This document shows positions 17,091-25,051 of a stretch of DNA of 64,000 nt, piece after piece. Both the position numbers and the translations under genes were made by a program. This stretch comes from Elusimicrobiota bacterium (GTDB taxonomy: Bacteria; Elusimicrobiota; UBA8919), in assembly GCA_028718185.1 (NCBI GenBank), contig JAQUMH010000002.1, forward strand, positions 130,088 through 194,087. Reading direction: 5' to 3'. Within the stretch, counting starts at the first letter, position 1. Every line of letters begins with the position of its first letter. Under the pieces are notes generated by a model, which had not been told where the DNA came from, did no database searches, and saw only the letters and a program-made list of their open reading frames with translations.

Positions 17091-18617
17091 TTATTCCCAT
17101 TCTATTGTTGCGGGTGGTTTTGAAGTAATATCATATACAACCCTGTTAACACCTTTTACCTCATTGGTTATTCTTGATGACACCGTCTGTAATATCTCGT
17201 GCGGCATTTCCGTATAGTCTGCTGTCATACCATCCAGACTTTCTACAATACGTATTGCAATCACATTCTCGTAACTCCTTCTATCGCCCTTAATACCTAC
17301 TGTTTTTATCGGCAGAAGAACAGCGAATGATTGCCATACTTTATAATAATATCCGGATTTTTTCATTTCATTAATTAAAATATAATCTGCATCTTTCAAT
17401 ATTCTTAATTTTTCTTCGGTTATATCCCCTATAATTCTTACAGCAAGACCGGGACCGGGAAACGGCTGGCGATGTACAATTTCATCAGGAAGCCCTAAAT
17501 CTTTTGCAATAACTCTCACTTCGTCTTTAAATAAATACTTTAAAGGTTCAACAAGTGAGAGTTTCATTTTTTCCGGCAACCCGCCTACATTATGATGTGA
17601 TTTAATTATGGAAGAAGGACCTTTAACGGCACGCGACTCTATTAAATCCGGGTAAAGCGTCCCCTGAGCTAAAAATTCAACGCCTTTTATTTTTTTTGCT
17701 TCCCTGTCAAAGACGTTAATAAATTCCCTGCCGATGATTTTTCTTTTCTTTTCCGGGTCCGTAACACCTCTCAATTTTCTTAAGAAAATATCTTTTGCAT
17801 CGATAATACGTATATTAAAACGATATTTTTGCTTAAATAACTCCCTCATTCTTTCTGTTTCTGTTTTCCTTAAAAGTCCGTTATCCACGAAAATAGCAAA
17901 CAGATTCTTACCTATTGCTTTATGCAACATCATAGCCAGTGCAGATGAATCAATCCCTCCGGACATTCCGCAAATAACTTTTGAATTTTTTACCTGCTTT
18001 CTTATATAAGAAATCTGATTTTTAACAAATTCTTTTAAACTCCAGTTTCTTTTTGCTTTTACAATTTTAAAAATAAAATTTCTTAATATTTCTTTCCCGT
18101 ATTCAGTATGAGCAACTTCAGGATGGAACTGAACGCCATATATATTTTTGCTCTCATTTACAATAGCGGCGTTACTTATATTGTCCGTATGCGCTATTCT
18201 TACAAATTCTTTCGGTAAAGTCTTAACTTTGTCGGAATGGCTCATCCATACATTAAAACTCTTTGGAATTCCGGAAAAGAGAACATTATTCTTATCAATA
18301 AATATTTTTGATTTCCCGTATTCATGCAAAGCACCTTTCACAACATTCCCGCCGAACATCTTCGCAGTCAGCTGCATTCCATAACAAATCCCCAAAATAG
18401 GTATCCCCAGATTAAAAGTATAAATATCACAAGAAGGAGAATTTTTAGAAAACACGGAAGCAGGACCCCCTGATAAAATAATCCCTTCCGGCGATTTTTT
18501 CAAAATTTCACTAATAGACACCGTGCAAGGAAGAATTTCAGTAAAAACATTCATTTCACGAATCCTTCTTGCAATAAGCTGAGTGTACTGCGACCCAAAA
18601 TCAAGAATTATCATCAT
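17091..18617 (-). CDS. guaA: GMP synthase (glutamine-hydrolysing)
   Basis: A 508-residue enzyme converting XMP to GMP. The N-terminal amidotransferase domain has C78 in GICYGMQ and HPEV later. The PP-loop is in CGMSGGIDSSALAMM (about residues 215-230). The C-terminal dimerisation domain ends with the canonical PPATIEWE. guaB lies directly upstream, separated by 257 bases of inverted repeats. The start can be either of the first two methionines. Confidence 0.97.
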   Translation of the reverse strand: MMIILDFGSQYTQLIARRIREMNVFTEILPCTVSISEILKKSPEGIILSGGPASVFSKNSPSCDIYTFNLGIPILGICYGMQLTAKMFGGNVVKGALHEYGKSKIFIDKNNVLFSGIPKSFNVWMSHSDKVKTLPKEFVRIAHTDNISNAAIVNESKNIYGVQFHPEVAHTEYGKEILRNFIFKIVKAKRNWSLKEFVKNQISYIRKQVKNSKVICGMSGGIDSSALAMMLHKAIGKNLFAIFVDNGLLRKTETERMRELFKQKYRFNIRIIDAKDIFLRKLRGVTDPEKKRKIIGREFINVFDREAKKIKGVEFLAQGTLYPDLIESRAVKGPSSIIKSHHNVGGLPEKMKLSLVEPLKYLFKDEVRVIAKDLGLPDEIVHRQPFPGPGLAVRIIGDITEEKLRILKDADYILINEMKKSGYYYKVWQSFAVLLPIKTVGIKGDRRSYENVIAIRIVESLDGMTADYTEMPHEILQTVSSRITNEVKGVNRVVYDITSKPPATIEWE

Positions 18618-18654
18618 TTTGTTTTTTTCCTTTTTTAATCGAGGTAAGCAAGAA

Positions 18655-18722
18655 ATTAATTGGGTTATTGAGTTATAGGGTTATAGAGTTTTAGGGTTTT
18701 AACTCAATAAACTCTATAACTA
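18655..18722. repeat. Inverted repeat of TTATAGAG/TTAGGG words, downstream of guaB
   Basis: Perfect arms TTATAGAGTTT (18681-18691) and AAACTCTATAA (18709-18719) are embedded in degenerate words (TTATAGGG, TTTAGGG). The same kind of element occurs at 20085-20170 on the other side of guaB. Confidence 0.7.
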
Positions 18723-18740
18723 TTCTTGCCGTGTGCAATT

Positions 18741-18867
18741 CAAACAAATTTTCCTTACTTAATCGTAAGCGAGCAAAAAATTTTCGAAGAGCCTAGATTT
18801 GCGACTACGCTTTCAAGAGCAAATCTCAGAGCGAGTTGGTGCCGAGCGACTCAAGAAAATTTGTTTG
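18741..18867. repeat. Large nested inverted repeat in the guaB-guaA gap
   Basis: Outer perfect 13-base arms CAAACAAATTTTC (18741-18753) and GAAAATTTGTTTG (18855-18867) enclose inner perfect arms AGATTTGC (18795-18802) and GCAAATCT (18819-18826), with GCGAG/AGCGAC motifs between. It resembles a miniature palindromic element, but I see no target duplication or transposase. In the mRNA it would form a long branched stem between guaB and guaA. Confidence 0.7.
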
Positions 18868-18874
18868 TGAGCGA

Positions 18875-20044
18875 CTATTTACCCATACCCACACTTTGTG
18901 CTTTCTGCAAAACCTTACCTTCATGTTTTATTGAAGGCGCTATTATAATTTCAACAAGCTGCATTTCTTTTATATTCTTTGCACCAAGTGAACCCATACT
19001 GGTTCTTAAAGCACCGACAAGGTTCTGAGTTCCGTCATCTGTCTTTGCAGGACCTAAAAGTATTTCTTCAACACTTCCTGTAAGCCCCACAAAAACACCT
19101 GTTCCCCTTGGAAGATTTTTATGACTTGTCGCCATGCCCCAGTGGTATCCTCTACCCGGCGATTCTTCCGCTCTTGCTAAACCTGAACCAATCATAACTG
19201 CATCGGACCCGCAGGCGAACGCCTTGCAAATATCACCACCGGTAACCATCCCGCCGTCCGCAATTATTGAAACATACTTACCTGTTTTCTTATAATAAAA
19301 ATCCCTTGCTGATGCACAGTCAATGATAGCCGTTACCTGAGGCACACCTATTCCTAAAACTCCCCGTGTGGTACATGCAGCACCGGGACCGACACCTACA
19401 AGAATTCCGCAACAACCGGTTTCCATCAATTCTATTGTCGGTGCGTAAGTAACAGTATTTCCTATTATTACCGGAATCTTTAGCGAGCTGCATATTTTCT
19501 TCAAGTCAACCTTTTCCTGCCTGCTTGAAACAAAGTTGGCTGAAGTAACTGTTGACTGAATGACAAAAACATCACAACCTGCTTCTTGCGCTATTTTAGA
19601 ATATCTTTCAGCATTTTTAGGAATTGTTGAAACGGAGACCAAACCGCCGCCTTTTTTTATTTCCGACACCCGTTTAGATATTAACTTCTCTTTTACAGGT
19701 TCTGCATATATTTTTTGTATGATTTCAGTTGATTTCGTACCTTTTGTTTTGCATGCTTCTCTGATTTTTTCTATAACTTCTTCCGGATTTTCATACCTGG
19801 TTTGTACACCGTCTAAATTTAAAACAGCAAGACCGCCTAATTTACCAAAAGCTATTGCAAATTTTACATCTACAACCCCGTCCATTGCTGACGCTAAAAA
19901 CGGTATTTTAAGTTTTAAATCCCCAATCCTGGTATTAACTTCCACATCATCAATATCAATTGTCGTTGTTGAAGGAACAAGTGCAACCTCGTCAAACCCA
20001 TAAGCTCTTCTAGCTTCCCTATCTCTCCCAATAAAAAACGGCAT
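18875..20044 (-). CDS. guaB: IMP dehydrogenase, GuaB3-like (no CBS domains)
   Basis: A 389-residue IMP dehydrogenase/GMP reductase-fold enzyme that oxidises IMP to XMP. The catalytic loop reads GVGPGAACTTRGVLG with C224, rather than GIGPGSICTT. The protein lacks the CBS pair normally inserted after about residue 90. Both features match the IMPDH-related GuaB3 group of actinobacteria and cyanobacteria. The IMP phosphate site IIADGGMVTGGDICKA is intact. As the only guaB candidate beside guaA it is likely the functional IMPDH. The leader carries a CACATTACACATTTTTT stretch just before AAAGGAGG. Confidence 0.85.
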   Translation of the reverse strand: MPFFIGRDREARRAYGFDEVALVPSTTTIDIDDVEVNTRIGDLKLKIPFLASAMDGVVDVKFAIAFGKLGGLAVLNLDGVQTRYENPEEVIEKIREACKTKGTKSTEIIQKIYAEPVKEKLISKRVSEIKKGGGLVSVSTIPKNAERYSKIAQEAGCDVFVIQSTVTSANFVSSRQEKVDLKKICSSLKIPVIIGNTVTYAPTIELMETGCCGILVGVGPGAACTTRGVLGIGVPQVTAIIDCASARDFYYKKTGKYVSIIADGGMVTGGDICKAFACGSDAVMIGSGLARAEESPGRGYHWGMATSHKNLPRGTGVFVGLTGSVEEILLGPAKTDDGTQNLVGALRTSMGSLGAKNIKEMQLVEIIIAPSIKHEGKVLQKAQSVGMGK

Positions 20045-20084
20045 AAACCTTCCTCCTTTAAAAAATGTGTAATGTGTTTTTGAA

Positions 20085-20170
20085 AGTTATAGAGTTTTAG
20101 AGTTATAGGGTTTTAGGGTTTAGAGTTTTAACAACCCTATAAACACTACAACGCTACGAACTCTATAACT
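20085..20170. repeat. Inverted repeat of TTATAGAG/TTAGGG words, upstream of guaB
   Basis: Perfect 12-base arms AGTTATAGAGTT (20085-20096) and AACTCTATAACT (20159-20170) enclose a second pair around TATAGGGTT and AACCCTATA. This is the counterpart of the element at 18655-18722, so guaB is flanked by two related hairpins. Confidence 0.72.
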
Positions 20171-20174
20171 ACTT

Positions 20175-20609
20175 TTATTGATGTCCCGTGGAACCAAATC
20201 CGCCTTCGTTTCTTTTTGTTATATCTAAATCTTCCACTTCTTCCCATGAAATCTGTTCTACTTTACAAAGAGCTGCCTGCGCGATTCTTTCACCGCTTTC
20301 TATTTTAACTTCTTCATTAGAACTATTATACAAAATTACTCCGATTTCGCCCCTATATCCCGAATCTATAGTCCCGGGAGTATTTAATACAGTAAGACCT
20401 TTTTTCAATGCCAAACCGCTTCTTGGCCTTACCTGTATTTCATAACCTTCCGGAATAGCAACTTTTAAACCTGTCGGAACAAGTTGCCTCGCAAATGGTT
20501 TAATAGAAACTTCCTTATCCGCATTTATTAAATCAACACAAGAATCACCCTTGTGCTGATACTGTGGCAACTTTACTTCTTTCCTCAATTTTGTCACCTT
20601 GACTAACAT
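20175..20609 (-). CDS. dut: dUTP diphosphatase
   Basis: A 144-residue trimeric dUTPase that hydrolyses dUTP to dUMP for thymidylate synthesis. The five motifs are visible: GDSCVDL (a Cys-Val variant of the usual AGxDL), RPRSGLALK, NTPGTIDSGYRGEI, RIAQAAL and the C-terminal RNEGGFGSTG. The start ATG is preceded by GTGGAGGGAAGTA, but this lies inside nrdD, giving a 65-base overlap. The final NrdD residues are therefore specified by the dut 5' end. Confidence 0.96.
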   Translation of the reverse strand: MLVKVTKLRKEVKLPQYQHKGDSCVDLINADKEVSIKPFARQLVPTGLKVAIPEGYEIQVRPRSGLALKKGLTVLNTPGTIDSGYRGEIGVILYNSSNEEVKIESGERIAQAALCKVEQISWEEVEDLDITKRNEGGFGSTGHQ

Positions 20610-23001
20610 TACTTCCCTCCACTGAATAATTTCCTTTATGCCTGTCTTTTAATTCTCCTATTTTCGACTTGTTCCAGTTAGGTATTCTTGAATAGTAACC
20701 GACTATTCTCGTTACCCCATAGACATTACTTGAGTTACACCTTAAGCAACTATCCTTTAAACCGCGAACCATCCTGTTACAATCATTACAGACTGTGAAC
20801 TCCGGTGAAATCGTTATCTGTGCACATTTCGTGTTTTTCCATGTTTTCTCAATAAGATTCAAAACCGATAATGCCTGCGGTTTTTCTTCACCTATAAATG
20901 CGTGTATAATAGCTCCGCTTTCTATAAGCGAGTGGAACTGGCTCTGTTTTACTATTCTATCAATAATGCTTACAGGAGCACTTGCAGAAAAATGAACGCT
21001 GTTTGTATAGTAGTATTCATCCGTTTCTATATCACCCTTTATAACTTCTCTTGCTTGCGGATATCTCTGTAAATCTACTTTTGCCAACCGCCTGGCGGCT
21101 GATTCTGCAGGACTTTCTTCAAGCGCAAATTTTAAGTTATGCTTTTTCTCGTATTCCTTTGTTTTCAAGTACATAAAAGATATAATTTTCAAACCTAACC
21201 GGAATACATCCTCGCTTTCGTGAAGCTGTTTCCCTGTTAAATACTGAACACATTCATTAAGTCCTACCATACCTAATATATATGTTGACTTTTCCAAATC
21301 AACATACGGCTTGCCGTCAAGCGCAACTTTGCCTATCTGGTAAAGCGGCATGTTTCTGCCTGACATGAGTTTTTTTGCAAATCCCTTTTTCTGAATATGC
21401 GCTTTTACCGCTAAATCCATATCATCTGATATTTCAGTTAACAGTTTATCAATATTTCCTTTACCGGCACGATATGCCGCCTGAGGAAGATTTAATGTAA
21501 TATTCTGAAACCCGCAAAACCGCATTGATTCCGGATGTTCAACCATATAATTATCCGTTATTTTAGTTCTTAAACGGCAGCATGCGGAAAGCGTAACCTC
21601 ATCCCTGTCAAAAACAAAATAAGGCGTCCCGTTTTCCGAGGCAACAAGACATGCGTATTCAAGAATTTTTCTTTGGTTAGGATCTGAAAATGAATCATCA
21701 TTTACGTGTAAATCACATTTTGGAAAAGCAAAAATATGGCCGCATTTATCGCCCCGTCTCCATACTTCAAGAAGAGCCATTGCAAACATTTGCGCCTGCT
21801 TTTCGTAATCAGCATAAGTCCTTCCCGTATATTTACCGCCGGGTCCTATAGCAGGTACATTTTTCAAGTATGCCGGTATTCCCGTATGTATATTTGCATC
21901 CAGAAACAATACCTGACCGCCGCGGGAAAATGCCGATTGCGAAAGCGAGAAAATTAAATACTGTGCTTCCTGAATCATTCCCTCGTAACTCATATCGACA
22001 AGATACGGTGCATAAAATATGTTCAAATATCCGACACCCAACGCTCCGGCATAATACGCTTGCATCGAAGCGAGAAATGTATTAAGGTGTCCGGTAAGTG
22101 TCCTTGCATGTTTTGCAGGAGAAGATATAACCTCAAGATTTTCTAATTCCAGTCCGTATTTTTTCAGATATTCAAGTGAGTGGCTTGAACAATAAACGCG
22201 TGTAGGATATCCCAAATCGTGCAGGTGTATACGGGCATCAAGGTGAGCATCAGCGACATCCCTTGAAAATATATTATTCAAGGAATACTGTTTAAGTGTG
22301 ATTTCCGCTATAGCCAGATTTATCGCTTCCGGATTATGCTCTGCAATATTTGAGTTCTCTTTTCCTTTTGAAAATATAATCTGTTCCAAATTATATGTCG
22401 GAATACCCAAAGACATCTGCTTTTTTATTTTTGAAGCGTACCCGGCAGTAAGAAGTTCATTATCAACCATCTCTCTTAACAAGGAGGTCGTTATTTTATC
22501 AACACCGGACGATATAAGTCTTTTCTCGACATCGTGCGCAATTTTACGGGCATCGATATGCGAAATGCCTGCTTCTTTTACAAGCGCATCGGCAATCTTA
22601 TTTTTATCCCAAAGAGAGGTCTCTTCTTCAACTTCTGCCTGAACTAAAAGAGATAAATCTGTCGTATCGCTTTTGTCTTTTCTCTTCGCTATCCTAATCC
22701 GTTTCCGCATCTCATTTTTTTCAACGCGCCTTCTCTGGTATGCCTGAAACGTCTGTTCAAATTTTTCCTCGACAAGAACTTTTTCTATAGCATCGCTTAA
22801 TGTCTGTGTTGTAATCGTTTCCCCGGGAAGATAATTTGCTTTCAGAAATTTTGAAATTTTCCCCGCAATCCTCATTATTACTTCTTTATTTTCACTACCG
22901 CCTTCCTTGCTCGCCCTGGTAACTGATGCAATAACTTTTTTGTAGTCGAATGGTTCCAACCTCTCATCTTCTTTCTTCACAAAACTAAAATACTTCTGCA
23001 T
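20545..23001 (-). CDS. nrdD: Anaerobic (class III) ribonucleoside-triphosphate reductase
   Basis: An 818-residue glycyl-radical enzyme that makes dNTPs without oxygen. An ATP-cone domain is at the N-terminus (EPFDYKKVIASVTRASK). The core has the thiol-radical region around QNITLNLPQAAYR. The C-terminus has the CNDC ... CLRC zinc site and the glycyl-radical segment RIVGYYSR with the glycine at about 768. The extra tail after DRHKGNY is encoded by sequence shared with dut. nrdG lies directly upstream with a 17-base overlap. No class I or II reductase is seen in the window. Confidence 0.97.
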   Translation of the reverse strand: MQKYFSFVKKEDERLEPFDYKKVIASVTRASKEGGSENKEVIMRIAGKISKFLKANYLPGETITTQTLSDAIEKVLVEEKFEQTFQAYQRRRVEKNEMRKRIRIAKRKDKSDTTDLSLLVQAEVEEETSLWDKNKIADALVKEAGISHIDARKIAHDVEKRLISSGVDKITTSLLREMVDNELLTAGYASKIKKQMSLGIPTYNLEQIIFSKGKENSNIAEHNPEAINLAIAEITLKQYSLNNIFSRDVADAHLDARIHLHDLGYPTRVYCSSHSLEYLKKYGLELENLEVISSPAKHARTLTGHLNTFLASMQAYYAGALGVGYLNIFYAPYLVDMSYEGMIQEAQYLIFSLSQSAFSRGGQVLFLDANIHTGIPAYLKNVPAIGPGGKYTGRTYADYEKQAQMFAMALLEVWRRGDKCGHIFAFPKCDLHVNDDSFSDPNQRKILEYACLVASENGTPYFVFDRDEVTLSACCRLRTKITDNYMVEHPESMRFCGFQNITLNLPQAAYRAGKGNIDKLLTEISDDMDLAVKAHIQKKGFAKKLMSGRNMPLYQIGKVALDGKPYVDLEKSTYILGMVGLNECVQYLTGKQLHESEDVFRLGLKIISFMYLKTKEYEKKHNLKFALEESPAESAARRLAKVDLQRYPQAREVIKGDIETDEYYYTNSVHFSASAPVSIIDRIVKQSQFHSLIESGAIIHAFIGEEKPQALSVLNLIEKTWKNTKCAQITISPEFTVCNDCNRMVRGLKDSCLRCNSSNVYGVTRIVGYYSRIPNWNKSKIGELKDRHKGNYSVEGSNVSQGDKIEERSKVATVSAQG

Positions 23002-23698
23002 AACACATTTCCTCCATTCTTTCCATTTCCTTCTCCGAATATGGTTTGATTTTTATATATTCTTCGCTTAAAGTATTATGTGGAATAAATTTCTGAACGA
23101 CATATCTTTTATATTTCGCCCTGCCGGTAACATCTTTTTGCGACTTAGCAGAACTTATCCTTTTAATAATTTCTTCTATATCTTCTATACTTACAATTCC
23201 CGGAACAGCAGTTGTTCTGAACGAATACCCGATAGATGAATTCAATAAAATATCTATTGTCTTGTTAATTGCATCCAAATCCACTTCTATCCCGCAGGCA
23301 GCATTGTATTTCTCTTTATTCAACGCTGTTTTAATATCCATTGAAACAAAATCAACAAGACCGGATGAAATAATGTCTTTTATAATATCAGGTCTCGAAC
23401 CATTGGTGTCAACTTTTACAAGGAAACCGTTATTCCTGATTTCCAAGATAATATTTTTCAAATCTTTATTAAGAGCCGGTTCGCCGCCTGTAATAACAAA
23501 ACCATCCACCCAATTCTTTTTATCTTTGAATTTTTGGAGTATTTCCTTTACAGATATCTTGTTTTCAATTTTTCCTAAGGCAAGGTCTTTATTTTGACAC
23601 CAAGGACAACGAAAGTTACAACCCGACAGAAACAAAACACAAGATACTTTTCCCTCCCAATCAAGAAGAGATGTTTCAAGACAACCCGCTACACGCAT
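22985..23698 (-). CDS. nrdG: Anaerobic ribonucleotide reductase activating enzyme (radical SAM)
   Basis: A 237-residue radical-SAM protein with C27, C31 and C34 in CNFRCPWC binding the [4Fe-4S] cluster and the SAM-binding GGEPALNK. It generates the glycyl radical on NrdD. The length and motifs fit the NrdG2-like group (about 190-240 residues) rather than the shorter E. coli NrdG. Its start overlaps the upstream redoxin gene by 23 bases. Confidence 0.93.
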   Translation of the reverse strand: MRVAGCLETSLLDWEGKVSCVLFLSGCNFRCPWCQNKDLALGKIENKISVKEILQKFKDKKNWVDGFVITGGEPALNKDLKNIILEIRNNGFLVKVDTNGSRPDIIKDIISSGLVDFVSMDIKTALNKEKYNAACGIEVDLDAINKTIDILLNSSIGYSFRTTAVPGIVSIEDIEEIIKRISSAKSQKDVTGRAKYKRYVVQKFIPHNTLSEEYIKIKPYSEKEMERMEEMCYAEVF

Positions 23699-24083
23699 TG
23701 TTCATTTCCTCTTCTGATGGAGCGGCTTTCCAACGCTTCAACTCATGCCCATCTTTTTCTACAACAATCGTAGGAACATCAAACGCGGTATAAATCGCTG
23801 CTTCAGTTAATCCATCAAGCGTATCCATATCATAATAAATAACTGCCGGCTGATTTTTAATATTTGCTTTATAACTGTTAATTTTTTCAGTTGAAGATTT
23901 GCATATACTGCAGTCTTTTTTACCAAAGATTTTAATTTTTATCCCGGACACATTCTGCTTTACGCCGGCATCAAGCACGGCAGTAGCACCGGCAGTGGCA
24001 CGTGAAGTCTTAGACATCTTGATGAAATCAATCTTCTCCTGCGGCAACGAACAACTACCAGACTCACAACTTTTATCCGCCAT
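23676..24083 (-). CDS. Thioredoxin/glutaredoxin-fold redox protein next to nrdG
   Basis: About 135 residues starting at the ATG 24083, which has GGGGGAAG before it. The C-terminal ~80 residues have a redoxin pattern: strand IKIFGKKDCSICKS with a CxxC pair (C58, C61), then YYDMDTLDG and the likely cis-proline in DVPTIVV. A short Cys-rich N-terminus (SCESGSCSL) precedes it. NrdH or glutaredoxin partners commonly accompany reductases, though class III enzymes of the E. coli type use formate, so the reductant role here is inferred. The leader carries the CACA...TACACATT element seen upstream of four other genes. Confidence 0.72.
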   Translation of the reverse strand: MADKSCESGSCSLPQEKIDFIKMSKTSRATAGATAVLDAGVKQNVSGIKIKIFGKKDCSICKSSTEKINSYKANIKNQPAVIYYDMDTLDGLTEAAIYTAFDVPTIVVEKDGHELKRWKAAPSEEEMNNACSGLS

Positions 24084-24136
24084 CTCTTCCCCCTTGAAAC
24101 AATGTGTACTGTGGATGTTTCTCAACTTTCCACTCC

Positions 24137-24634
24137 CTACTTCCTACTTTCTACTTCCCATTCCCTACTTCCCGCCTTCTTATTGCTCCTGCCTCTTAAC
24201 CTTTTAAATTCCTTTAAAAATGTATCTATACTATCAAACTTCCTGTAAATCGAAGCGAATCTTACATATGCAACTTCATCAATTTTTCTGAGCCGCCTTA
24301 AAACCATCTCACCTATATCTTTTGAAGGCACTTCCATTATATAGTCACGCAACTCCATTTCTATTTCACTTACAAGTTTTTCTACGGTGTCTTCAGATAC
24401 AGGTCTTTTAAGGCATGCTAATCTGATGCCTTTAGTCAATTTTTCTACATCAAAAGGTTCCCTTTTATTGTCTAATTTAATTACTGTCAGAGGTTGGATT
24501 TCTATTCTTTCGTAAGTAGTAAACCGTCTTTTACAACCTGTGCATTCCCTTCTTCTTTTTATTATTGAACTGCCTTCAATGGGGCGAGTATCGCTAACAT
24601 CACAATCATTTTCTCCGCAAAATGGACACTTCAT
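24137..24634 (-). CDS. nrdR: NrdR transcriptional repressor
   Basis: A 165-residue repressor of ribonucleotide reductase genes. The N-terminal zinc ribbon uses C3, C6, C31 and C34, followed by KRRFTTYERIE. An ATP-cone domain spans about residues 48-138 and senses ATP/dATP. The last ~12 residues (GSREWEVESRK) fall outside the usual NrdR end and are encoded by GGAAGTAG word repeats at 24137-24178. It is the first gene of the nucleotide superoperon and has a likely NrdR box in its own promoter, so autoregulation together with nrdDG is expected. Confidence 0.96.
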   Translation of the reverse strand: MKCPFCGENDCDVSDTRPIEGSSIIKRRRECTGCKRRFTTYERIEIQPLTVIKLDNKREPFDVEKLTKGIRLACLKRPVSEDTVEKLVSEIEMELRDYIMEVPSKDIGEMVLRRLRKIDEVAYVRFASIYRKFDSIDTFLKEFKRLRGRSNKKAGSREWEVESRK

Positions 24635-24713
24635 ATCTACAACCTATACTATACCTTGATTTTTATTACACTAAATAGCAAACTTTCAATACAACTTGTG
24701 CTACGGTAGAGGT

Positions 24714-24741
24714 ATTATATATACTACATATAGTTTGTCAA
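24714..24741 (-). promoter_or_regulatory. Sigma-70 promoter with NrdR box in the spacer
   Basis: On the minus strand, TTGACA (24741-24736) and TATAAT (24719-24714) are separated by exactly 16 bases. Within the spacer lies CTATATGTAG (24733-24724), which matches nine of ten positions of the NrdR core CWATATATWG; its perfect outer arms are ACTA and TAGT. NrdR boxes usually come in pairs about 21 or 31 bases apart, and I see no equally good second site. The nrdR start codon is 80 bases downstream. Confidence 0.8.
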
Positions 24742-25051
24742 GTACTTTTCTTTTTGTTTGATTTTTTTTATTTCGAGGTAGGTTATTCTGCTTTATTTTG
24801 TATCGGTAAAATGAAAAAGAAAATAAATGTAAACAAATTTTTTATTTACATTATTTTTTTATGAAAATAAAAAAAAGAGAAAATAATTTTAAGTGTAGCG
24901 GCTGATTAAAGAAAGTTTTTATAATTTTATGCTAAACAAAACCTTGCGGATTTGGTGTATGCTTTCGTTTTATATATTTTATCACTTAAGTTGACCATGC
25001 TAACTACCCTAAGACTCTAAGACTTTATAACTCTGGACTTTGAACACCTTT
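24742..25051. other. Intergenic region, superoperon promoter to adhesin 3' end
   Basis: A 310-base AT-rich gap. It holds a weak hairpin (ATGTAAA/TTTACAT near 24824-24850) among T- and A-runs, and a tandem-word stretch (CTAAGACTCTAAGACTTTATAACTC-like words, about 25002-25044) directly after the adhesin stop. I see no gene. Confidence 0.6.

Noticed and set aside
24824-24850. ATGTAAA/TTTACAT hairpin with a T-run as a terminator
   Set aside because: The stem is only seven AT-rich pairs with a long loop and the T-run is on the non-transcribed side for the adhesin gene, so support is weak.
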